Shown piece by piece: positions 23,981 through 29,973 of a stretch of 56,993 bases of DNA (position 1 is its first letter; every line of letters starts with the position of its first letter). Origin of the DNA: a virus; the IMG/VR virus record IMGVR_UViG_3300030389_002895, positions 1-56,993 of that record, one strand, 5' to 3'. A model generated the notes under the pieces. It searched no databases and was not told the origin of the DNA. It worked only from the letters and a program-made list of their open reading frames with translations. Both the position numbers and the translations under genes were made by a program.

Positions 23981-24093
23981 GGATTTGCAGCGCAGCCAGC
24001 CCAGGATCATGCAGCACGGGCCTGTAGCCAGATTATAATCTCCTCAACGGGGGTGGGCATTTGGTTGGTGGGAACGGGAACGGGAACTCCGGG
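23981..24093. repeat. GC-rich composite element, copy 4 (divergent)
   Basis: Vocabulary of the other copies (CCAGCCCAGG, GCAGCACGGGCC) is followed, about 45 bases later, by four GGG tracts (24070-24093; spacers AAC, AAC, AACTCC). The element overlaps the 3' end of the nuclease gene at 24007, where its minus strand encodes VPVPVP. The stretch 23838-23980 is also GC-rich and holds no gene that I accept. Confidence 0.6.
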
Positions 24094-24414
24094 CTCACGA
24101 ATCTCGTATAGTTTGGCAGGTACGTGAAAGAGGGGCCAGTTCAAGATGTATGCAGCTCCACCAGCTTCTCTGTAGTTAAGATGCCAAGAGATTTGATATT
24201 TTGATATGTTCAAATTCTTAGCTTGATTAGCTTTCAACTCTAGCCAAAAAGATACACCTACATAACAACAATGAACATCAGGGATTCCGTTGATTGTAGA
24301 GCTTTCTATTTTAGTAAAATGTGCCTCAGATTTATCTTTTTGATACAGGTTAAGGTAATTCCAAATTTTTTTTTCAGTTAACCTTTTTAATTTTCTTTTT
24401 TTCTGGTGTGACAT
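24007..24414 (-). CDS. VRR-NUC-like endonuclease
   Basis: A 135-residue PD-(D/E)XK nuclease. Signature: GIPDVHCCYVGVSFWLELKA (residues 44-63), giving Asp47 and the Glu-x-Lys (ELK) of the active site, then NISKYQISWHLNYREAGGAA with the conserved Gln. VRR-NUC enzymes act on DNA junctions or flaps. The gene overlaps the small-terminase gene by 41 bases. Its last 30 codons run through GC-rich copy 4, producing a Pro/Val-rich tail (REPGVPVPVPTNQMPTP) unlike the core, a likely appended sequence. Confidence 0.8.
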   Translation of the reverse strand: MSHQKKRKLKRLTEKKIWNYLNLYQKDKSEAHFTKIESSTINGIPDVHCCYVGVSFWLELKANQAKNLNISKYQISWHLNYREAGGAAYILNWPLFHVPAKLYEIREPGVPVPVPTNQMPTPVEEIIIWLQARAA

Positions 24415-24895
24415 CTATAATAGTACTCCCATCATCTATCTTTTTTTCTAATTCTTTTAATCTTTTTTCTAATTGTTCTCTACTCATACCTTCAAGAGTA
24501 CTATGTAAAACTTCTTTTTTTTCTACAAATTGTCCAGCTAATTGACCTGAACGAAACTCTGCTGCTATCGCACCTGTATACTGTCCTTTTGCTTCAGCAC
24601 CATCACGTAATCTTTCAAAAGTTTTATATCTTCTTAATTTATCTTTTTCATATTTTTCTTGTTCCTTACCAAGTTTGTGTTCAAGGTACCTACATACATG
24701 TGGGTTGTAATTTGGATTTGTAAGTTTACTAGCCATAACCATTGCAGCGTCTTTTGTTTTAGTTTTGTAACCAGCTTGTAACAACGCATCAGTTTTTGAT
24801 ATTTGTCCCCACTGGCTAACTAATATATCAATAAACTTTTTTTGCTTAACTGTTAAATCTTCAATTGTTCTTACTTGTTTACTTCGTTGTGGCAT
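24374..24895 (-). CDS. terS: Terminase small subunit
   Basis: A 173-residue protein of the Terminase_2 type. LTVKQKKFIDILVSQWGQIS (residues 14-33) and KTDALLQAGYKTKTKDAAMV (34-53) form the helix-turn-helix domain that recognises packaging-start DNA. The middle is a helical oligomerisation region, and the C-terminus (LEGMSREQLEKRLKELEKKI) a coiled coil with a basic tail that should contact the large subunit. It has its own promoter and a 200-base leader, and is 3.5 kb from terL. Confidence 0.85.
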   Translation of the reverse strand: MPQRSKQVRTIEDLTVKQKKFIDILVSQWGQISKTDALLQAGYKTKTKDAAMVMASKLTNPNYNPHVCRYLEHKLGKEQEKYEKDKLRRYKTFERLRDGAEAKGQYTGAIAAEFRSGQLAGQFVEKKEVLHSTLEGMSREQLEKRLKELEKKIDDGSTIIDVTPEKKKIKKVN

Positions 24896-24925
24896 ATATA
24901 TCTCTATACAAAAAATATTTATTTT

Positions 24926-25036
24926 TTATTTTTTTCTGCAAAACAGTCCTCTCTTTTCCCAAAAAACAGGAAAAATTCCCAAAACTTTCCCAAAACTATT
25001 TCTCTGTAATACTATGTTTTCTCTTGTTTTTTCCAT
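24926..25036 (-). CDS. Possible 36-residue leader ORF upstream of terS
   Basis: An ATG-to-TAA frame in the terS leader encodes 36 residues (MEKTRENIVLQRNSFGKVLG, then IFPVFWEKRG). It spans part of a set of four TTCCCAAAA(A/C) repeats (plus strand, near 24957, 24977, 24988 and 25039). No proper ribosome site (GGGAAA too close). It may be a short gene or just the repeats read by chance; low confidence. Confidence 0.25.
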   Translation of the reverse strand: MEKTRENIVLQRNSFGKVLGIFPVFWEKRGLFCRKK

Positions 25037-25103
25037 TTTCCCAAAACTTTTGCCTATTTTACACTTATGTTTTTAAAAAAAAGTTTGTATAGACATATAT
25101 AGT

Positions 25104-25131
25104 ATTATAGTAAAATTATAAAAAAATACAA
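25104..25131 (-). promoter_or_regulatory. Promoter for terS
   Basis: TTGTAT (25126-25131), 16-base spacer, TATAAT (25104-25109) on the minus strand. Expected start near 25097, giving a leader of about 200 bases before the terS ATG, containing TTTTGGGAAA repeats. The spacer lacks the TATCCG of the early group. Confidence 0.55.
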
Positions 25132-25138
25132 AATTTTA

Positions 25139-25167
25139 TTGACTTATCCTGTAAAATCTAATAATTT
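25139..25167 (+). promoter_or_regulatory. Candidate plus-strand promoter (antisense)
   Basis: TTGACT (25139-25144), then TATCCTGTAAAATCTAA (17) and TAATTT (25162-25167). The -35 and spacer opening match the early minus-strand promoters, but this one points rightward. RNA from about 25174 would run antisense through the structured element at 25206-25260 and into the 25263 gene. The -10 is weak. Confidence 0.4.
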
Positions 25168-25205
25168 AAATTAAGTTCGATTCACAAAATCGAGCCTCCA
25201 TTGGT

Positions 25206-25260
25206 GTGGGTATCTAATCTTACTCTTTTTTAACATACTGAATATAGTTCAGGTACCCAC
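25206..25260 (-). ncRNA. Candidate structured RNA element A
   Basis: Minus strand: GTGGGTA (25254-25260) pairs with TACCCAC (25206-25212), enclosing a perfect CTGAA-CTATA-TTCAG hairpin. It starts three bases after the 25263 stop and is followed by CCAATGGAGG, the leader used by early genes, yet no gene of more than 11 codons follows. It resembles element B at 27902-27948 in the outer stem. It may be a degenerate cassette leader or a regulatory RNA. Confidence 0.4.
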
Positions 25261-25262
25261 CA

Positions 25263-25757
25263 TTAACTAACAATCACAGACACCAAAGCAACAGTAACAT
25301 AACAGTTACTTCCAAGAACAGCTTCTTTTCTACTTAATTTTAATTGTTTTTTCAAAGAACTTTTTTGAGAAACACTACAAGCTTTTTGCCATTTTTTTAA
25401 AAGTAAACTATATTTTTTCCATTTTACCTGACTTTGTTTAAAACGTATTTTATTTTTAAGTATAGCTTTTTTGTAAGCAGCTCTTACATCATCAGGATCT
25501 AACATAGCCCAATTACAAACCTGGTCAAAATCAGAACAAGCACTCATAATCCAGTTATGTGCAGCTCCTTTTAATACAGCAGACTTTCTGTCAACTCTTT
25601 CTATCATAGTATCTTCCAGGGCATTTATAACTACACCTCTCCACATATAATTTTCAGGCATCATATTATCGTGAGACAATAACATTCTTGAAAATCTATA
25701 TCCTAGTTTTTTTAAAAATTCTGTTGAGGGAGGTTGAAATTGTTGTTTAGTCGCCAT
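25263..25757 (-). CDS. Conserved phage protein of unknown function
   Basis: A 164-residue helical protein. MWRGVVINALEDTMIERVDR and KSAVLKGAAHNWIMSACSDF (about residues 38-77) plus DQVCNWAMLDPDDVRAAYKK form a block I recognise from other marine phages as a conserved unknown. The C-terminal 25 residues turn hydrophobic (GSNCYVTVALVSVIVS), unlike the rest, possibly a weak membrane tail or a changed end. Start ATG 25757 overlaps the previous gene's end by 11 bases. Confidence 0.65.
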   Translation of the reverse strand: MATKQQFQPPSTEFLKKLGYRFSRMLLSHDNMMPENYMWRGVVINALEDTMIERVDRKSAVLKGAAHNWIMSACSDFDQVCNWAMLDPDDVRAAYKKAILKNKIRFKQSQVKWKKYSLLLKKWQKACSVSQKSSLKKQLKLSRKEAVLGSNCYVTVALVSVIVS

Positions 25758-25977
25758 TGACAATCTTGAACTTTAAAATATTGTTTTTTCTTTTCCTTGT
25801 TCTAGGTTGAAAGATAGCATTGTCAAACTCAGCATCGTAGCCGTGATTGAATTCAAAATCATCTCTATATTTTAAAGAACGCATAACGCCAGTAACGTAG
25901 TTATAATCTTCATTGTTAAGATTATCCCTAAGTATTTCTAACGCTATGTAAAAATCTTTTTTGTTTCTGTCAGCCAT
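25747..25977 (-). CDS. Unknown small protein
   Basis: A 76-residue protein, helical and charged at first (NKKDFYIALEILRDNLNNED) then with aromatic residues (YRDDFEFNHGYDAEFDNAIF) and a basic end. No family known. It is in the same operon as the 25263 gene with overlapping ends. Between it and the 26054 gene lie about 76 bases without a visible gene. Confidence 0.55.
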   Translation of the reverse strand: MADRNKKDFYIALEILRDNLNNEDYNYVTGVMRSLKYRDDFEFNHGYDAEFDNAIFQPRTRKRKNNILKFKIVNGD

Positions 25978-26053
25978 AAATATCCTAATGATGATAACAA
26001 ATGATCCATGGCTCGTGTTTCTTGTATCTAATTTAACAAATCAAAATATTTTT

Positions 26054-26275
26054 TCAACCTCTAATACTATCCCCTTCTTCTTTAGACTTTTGTATCATCT
26101 GGTCTTTAAATTTTGTTACACCGACCCTTCTTTGTTTTGCTACAGATTCAATGTAATCGTTTATGAGCATAGTAAGTGTACCTGTAAATTTTCTTTGCTG
26201 CAGGAATGATACCCCACGTACTGCGTGATAATCATTTATGTTTAAAGTTATGCTCTTCCATTTAGTTTTGTCCAT
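26054..26275 (-). CDS. Small DNA-binding-like protein (possible ribbon-helix-helix)
   Basis: A 73-residue protein starting at ATG 26275 behind a strong AGGAGG. WKSITLNINDYHAVRGVSFL followed by two helices (TGTLTMLINDYIESVAKQRR) has the strand-helix-helix layout and spacing of Arc/CopG repressors. If so it would be a dimeric operator binder and could act on the repeated promoter elements. No direct evidence beyond the pattern. C-terminus is Lys-rich and likely disordered. Confidence 0.5.
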   Translation of the reverse strand: MDKTKWKSITLNINDYHAVRGVSFLQQRKFTGTLTMLINDYIESVAKQRRVGVTKFKDQMIQKSKEEGDSIRG

Positions 26276-26289
26276 AATACCTCCTATAG

Positions 26290-27123
26290 TTAATCGTGAC
26301 AAAAACACACGTCATCAGACTTATCAAAATCAAATAAATCTAACTGGCTTTTACTTATATCCAACAGCGTTTTGTAATCTGCTCTATCGTGTCGAAAAAC
26401 AAAACCATCTTTAGATTTATCACCTAATTGTTTCTTTTCTTGGTCTATCCACCATTGTGCTTTCTCTGGATAGTTTTTCATTATATTCATAATGGTGTTC
26501 TTACCCTTCAAGAAACATAAATCACAATTACCAAGTGGTGTCTTACCTTTAATACCTGGTAATCGTAAATCAAAGTCACAGTTCTCCCAAAATTTTGCTA
26601 CATCTCTAACTGTTTTCTTTGCCCCATGTAGAGGTGCTTCACTCTCCCACCTCTCTTTATCTTTTGCTCTTAATAATCTAGCTACCCTATGTGGTTCATC
26701 ATAACGCAAACCAACATAGTTAAACCAGCTTTTGTGTCCTCTTGCCATCATAAATTCTTTCATAGGTCTTATCTTTAATTCTGATGTGCAATATCTTGTT
26801 ACTGGATTTGGTAAAAATTTTCTTTTGTTTATTAGTTTATCGTAAGGCTCCCCGTTTCGTGATGCGGAGTTATGGTTTACTTCTACAATCTTTTTCTCTT
26901 CATCCCACTCAATCCAATGGATTTTTACATCCCAGTTGACTGCACAATCACGTACAAAATCTAAAGTAGCATCCATTTCTTTACCGGTATTTGCAAAAAC
27001 TACATAGAGCTGCTCGGGTAGTTTGTCATCAAAATGGTCTAGTATTTCACGTAACATAAAGCCAGAGGTTCGCCCCCCTGAGAAACTTAATAGACCAGGT
27101 GTTCGTATGTTATATAAACTCAT
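26290..27123 (-). CDS. PP-loop (PAPS-reductase-like) enzyme
   Basis: A 277-residue member of the adenine nucleotide alpha-hydrolase superfamily. The ATP pyrophosphatase loop is SGGRTSG at 15-21. Further features: VVFANTGKEMDATLDFVRDC, RYCTSELKIRPMKEFM and GNCDLCFLKGKNT, with Cys residues that could hold an Fe-S cluster or act in sulfur chemistry. Ends CFCHD. Phage versions have been linked to nucleic-acid thiolation or sulfur assimilation, but the substrate here is not evident. It lies among replication-module genes. Confidence 0.75.
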   Translation of the reverse strand: MSLYNIRTPGLLSFSGGRTSGFMLREILDHFDDKLPEQLYVVFANTGKEMDATLDFVRDCAVNWDVKIHWIEWDEEKKIVEVNHNSASRNGEPYDKLINKRKFLPNPVTRYCTSELKIRPMKEFMMARGHKSWFNYVGLRYDEPHRVARLLRAKDKERWESEAPLHGAKKTVRDVAKFWENCDFDLRLPGIKGKTPLGNCDLCFLKGKNTIMNIMKNYPEKAQWWIDQEKKQLGDKSKDGFVFRHDRADYKTLLDISKSQLDLFDFDKSDDVCFCHD

Positions 27124-27382
27124 CTTGTTTTTTTCTATAGATATACTCTATGTGACTAGTATCTTCTCTTATTTTTAACAGCACCATTTTTATTGCAGTT
27201 CTTCTGTCAAATAAATTATGTCTATTGCCTTCGCTATCATAAAAATTTATTTTTGTTATATTTCGTATGGTTCTTTTATAATCGTAAGCGGTACTTTTGT
27301 TACCTTTTTCATTAATACCACTTACGTTATCTAATTGGTAAGATAAGGCGTCAAACAGTTCTTCTTTAGTTTGACAACGCAT
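27110..27382 (-). CDS. Unknown small protein
   Basis: A 90-residue protein if started at ATG 27382, one base after the stop of the upstream gene and with GGAGG 11 bases away; a start farther upstream would overlap that gene. It reads MRCQTKEELFDALSYQLDNV and later YDYKRTIRNITKINFYDSEG, NLFDRRTAIKMVLLKIREDT. Charged and mixed alpha/beta. No family known. Overlaps the PP-loop gene by 14 bases. Confidence 0.55.
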   Translation of the reverse strand: MRCQTKEELFDALSYQLDNVSGINEKGNKSTAYDYKRTIRNITKINFYDSEGNRHNLFDRRTAIKMVLLKIREDTSHIEYIYRKKQDEFI

Positions 27383-27383
27383 A

Positions 27384-27626
27384 CTAACAATTACCTCCCT
27401 CACCATGTATGAGATCCATTTCTTTTTGTGCCTCTTCAAAATAATCTTTTACAGCTTGTTTTTGTTCAACTGGCATACCTTCTAACAAACAAACCCTAAT
27501 GTTCTCATCTCTTAACATCTGGTTCATCGCTTCAGTTTTGGTAATCTTCTTAGCCCTAAACTCTACCATAATTTCTTCTACTTTTTTTTCTGCTAACTCT
27601 GTGCAGTAATCAAATAATTTACTCAT
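27384..27626 (-). CDS. Unknown small helical protein
   Basis: An 80-residue acidic helical protein (YCTELAEKKVEEIMVEFRAK; EAMNQMLRDENIRVCLLEGM). It overlaps the upstream gene by eight bases and is directly followed by the 27110 gene. The composition resembles phage-encoded inhibitors or small accessory factors, but no assignment is possible. Confidence 0.55.
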   Translation of the reverse strand: MSKLFDYCTELAEKKVEEIMVEFRAKKITKTEAMNQMLRDENIRVCLLEGMPVEQKQAVKDYFEEAQKEMDLIHGEGGNC

Positions 27627-27870
27627 AATATTCTTCTACCTTTCCTTTGTTTTTTGATTTCATAAAATCTTTACCGAATGCAGCTTCATTTATTTTTTGT
27701 ATTTGTTTTTTATATTGCACTATTTTATTTTCACACATTTCTATACAAATACCAGCTAAGCCAATCAAAGGACTTTGTTGAGCTTTCGCTATTAAATCCT
27801 CCTGTCTTTTTATTTTTTTTAATAGGCTATCTAATCTAGCTTTATTTATGTTAACAACATTACTCATCAT
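27619..27870 (-). CDS. Unknown small coiled-coil protein
   Basis: An 83-residue, Lys/Gln/Glu-rich protein with heptad-like spacing (ARLDSLLKKIKRQEDLIAKA; CENKIVQYKKQIQKINEAAF). First gene after promoter P5; GGAG lies about eight bases before the first of two adjacent ATG codons. The leader carries two structured regions (27902-27948 and 27971-27996). No family recognised. Confidence 0.55.
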   Translation of the reverse strand: MMSNVVNINKARLDSLLKKIKRQEDLIAKAQQSPLIGLAGICIEMCENKIVQYKKQIQKINEAAFGKDFMKSKNKGKVEEYYE

Positions 27871-27901
27871 GTTTCGTGCTCCGTTATGTTAATAAATTAA
27901 A

Positions 27902-27948
27902 TGGGTAGATACCAAACGTGGTCTTCTGAGAATTTATATACCTACCCA
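27902..27948 (-). ncRNA. Candidate structured leader RNA, element B
   Basis: In the leader of the 27619 gene, TGGGTAG (27942-27948 on the minus strand) pairs with CTACCCA (27902-27908), enclosing short TTC-TCA-GAA and ACCA-CGTT-TGGT hairpins, a three-way-junction-like shape. The GGTGGGTA start and the ATC(T)ACCCA end resemble element A at 25206. It lies about 35 bases upstream of the ATG. A cis-regulatory RNA is possible; no known riboswitch class is recognised. Confidence 0.4.
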
Positions 27949-27970
27949 CCTTTTTCCAAATAAATAAATA

Positions 27971-27996
27971 AATAAAAGTATGGAGACACTTTTATT
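27971..27996 (-). terminator. Attenuator-like hairpin in the 27619 leader
   Basis: AATAAAAGT pairs with ACTTTTATT (nine base pairs, eight-base loop) and on the minus strand runs into TATTTATTTATTTATTT, a four-base repeat. The stem is all A/T except one pair, so termination would be weak. It lies between promoter P5 and the structured element B. Confidence 0.45.
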
Positions 27997-28064
27997 TAAG
28001 TATGAATTACGCAAGGATAGGGCTTGAAAAATCAATAAAGAGCCCAAACGTAACCCATATACTA

Positions 28065-28093
28065 TATATAAGTGATTTTATCGGATATGTCAA
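28065..28093 (-). promoter_or_regulatory. Early promoter P5
   Basis: Consensus TTGACA (28088-28093), a 17-base spacer opening TATCCG, and TATATA (28065-28070), just after the DNA polymerase stop codon. Expected RNA start near 28058 with a leader of about 188 bases. It drives the 27870-25263 operon. Confidence 0.75.
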
Positions 28094-28098
28094 TACCC

Positions 28099-29973
28099 TT
28101 ACATCGCTTCGCCAAAGTTTTTTCCTAACGCTATATCTACAACACTAGGCACATTTAGATCCATACAGTTCTCCATAGTATTCTTTATTTTTTCTATCTG
28201 GCTCTTATTTTCTACATTAAAACATAATTCATCATGTATCTGTAGTATTGGTTGTATGCCTAGCTCTTCTTTACAAGCAACGATTGCTGCTTTAGTTTGA
28301 TCGGCTGCACTACCCTGTATTAATCTATTTAATGCTTTGTAGGTATAACATCTTTTAATATTGTTTCTACCATACTTTGCTACTGCGTTATCAAATTTTT
28401 CTGGTGTGTATACTCCAAAGTCTTTCGGCTCCCACATATTAAATCTACACTTACGACCTTTCTTAGTTCGTATGACACCGGTCTCATTTGCTTTACGCAT
28501 ACAACGATCCGAGAGCTGCTTAACAAAAGGCACCTTATCATTGTATTTGTTTATCAATGCTATTGCCTCATCATACTCAAGACCTAACATGTTCGATAGT
28601 TTGTGTTTACCCATACCATACATCAGACCAAGTCCGATGGTCTTTGCTTCCTTACGACCAATACCACATATGTCAGCTACAGTTTGATGAAAGTCAGCAT
28701 CTGCATTTGCATAAGCTTCAACAAGTTCCTGGCTACCTTCGTACCCTTCACCGATACTACTAGCATAATGTACTACCAGTCTAGGCTCCTGTTGAGAGTA
28801 GTCAAAACTACCCCATTCACATTTTTCTTCTGGTAAAAATAACCCTCTTATCAGTGGACCAAAATCTTTGTTTCTAGCAGGTAGTTGTTGTAGGTTAGGG
28901 TTTGACATAGATAACCTGCCAGAAACAGTCCCACCATTGTCAGATCGTAGCTGATTAATCTCACCATAAATCCGACCATTGTGTTCGTATTTCATTATAC
29001 TAGATAAAAATGTATTATGAAACTTATTTATCTCTCTTGTTTGTACAATGAGTTTACTAAATTCATGTGTACTATTTGATAACCAGTTTTGTGTAAAGCT
29101 TGGCTCTTTTGACTTTTCTGTTCTAGGATACTCAACACCTAGTTTGTCATACGCCCAGGCTATTTGTCGAGCTGCCCATATGTCTATATCTTTACCAATC
29201 ATTTTGTTTATCTTATGTAATAAATCTTTTTCTTTTTTTATAAAGTTTTGTCGAAGTAGAGCTGCTTCTTGCACATCTACACGAACACCCTTCCATCTCA
29301 TATCAATAAGTATAGGTAATAAATCTCTTTCCATTTGCCATACTGTATCTAAACTTTCTTTATTTATTACATGTTTGAAGTGCTGCCATAAAAGATACGT
29401 GAGCCGTGCATCTTGCTCAGCGTAATGTCCAACATGTTCAGCTGGCAACTTCCACATCTCAGCCTTCGGATCTACACCAAACATTTTAGCTGCCTCATTT
29501 AAATCTGTTTCTGCTTTTATCTCACCAAGATAATCTTTTGCTAAACTGTTTAACCTGTAAGAGTACCTGTTCTCATCAATCAATGCTCCAGCAATCATGG
29601 TATCGACAATCTCCCCTTTGACCTCAATACCATGAGCTCGAAGCCATCCCACATCGTAGGGTGCGTTGTGAAATATCTTACGACAAGGCAGCGCACATAT
29701 CTTTTTCATATAATTAATTACTTGTTCTTTAATTAAATTACCACCTCCATAATGATCCATAGGATAGTAACCCTGCCAACCATCAGTAGCTACAGCAAAA
29801 CCAACTATCTTACCTTTGTTTAAAGCCCAGCCAGCCCCTAATCCTTCATTAATACCATCATCTCTAGTTTCTAAATCTATTGCGATCTCTTTTGCATAGG
29901 TCAAATCCTTATATTCTACTGGTGCAGACCATATATTCTTCTTATAATTAAAAACTAACTGTAAATTAGCCAT
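28099..29973 (-). CDS. polA: DNA polymerase I (family A) with 3'-5' exonuclease
   Basis: A 624-residue replicative polymerase. Exonuclease: Asp33/Glu35 (AIDLETRDDG), FHNAPYDVGWLRAHG and HYAEQDARLTYLL. Polymerase motif A FDYSQQEPRL near residue 395; motif B RKEAKTIGLGLMYGMG from 440, with Leu448 where E. coli Pol I has Phe762; motif C QIHDEL with His580. Size and lack of a 5'-nuclease are normal for phages. Leu at this position is common in marine viral polymerases and linked to slower, higher-fidelity synthesis and often temperate or slow life styles. A GGGGGT precedes the ATG. Confidence 0.93.
   Translation of the reverse strand: MANLQLVFNYKKNIWSAPVEYKDLTYAKEIAIDLETRDDGINEGLGAGWALNKGKIVGFAVATDGWQGYYPMDHYGGGNLIKEQVINYMKKICALPCRKIFHNAPYDVGWLRAHGIEVKGEIVDTMIAGALIDENRYSYRLNSLAKDYLGEIKAETDLNEAAKMFGVDPKAEMWKLPAEHVGHYAEQDARLTYLLWQHFKHVINKESLDTVWQMERDLLPILIDMRWKGVRVDVQEAALLRQNFIKKEKDLLHKINKMIGKDIDIWAARQIAWAYDKLGVEYPRTEKSKEPSFTQNWLSNSTHEFSKLIVQTREINKFHNTFLSSIMKYEHNGRIYGEINQLRSDNGGTVSGRLSMSNPNLQQLPARNKDFGPLIRGLFLPEEKCEWGSFDYSQQEPRLVVHYASSIGEGYEGSQELVEAYANADADFHQTVADICGIGRKEAKTIGLGLMYGMGKHKLSNMLGLEYDEAIALINKYNDKVPFVKQLSDRCMRKANETGVIRTKKGRKCRFNMWEPKDFGVYTPEKFDNAVAKYGRNNIKRCYTYKALNRLIQGSAADQTKAAIVACKEELGIQPILQIHDELCFNVENKSQIEKIKNTMENCMDLNVPSVVDIALGKNFGEAM

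Noticed and set aside
23792-24010. 72-residue Arg/Trp/Pro-rich minus-strand frame with ATGA overlap to the nuclease gene
   Set aside because: Promoter P4 lies inside it and the sequence is the GC-rich repeat region; residue use is unlike any gene here. The overlap is probably chance.
24865-25092. 75-residue plus-strand frame rich in Phe and Leu
   Set aside because: It is the A/T-rich opposite strand of the terS leader with TTCCC repeats. No ribosome site.
25170-25201. tRNA-like 3' end (GTTCGATTC then CCTCCA)
   Set aside because: The supposed T-stem does not pair and there is no acceptor, D or anticodon arm upstream. An attachment site was considered but no integrase exists in the genome.
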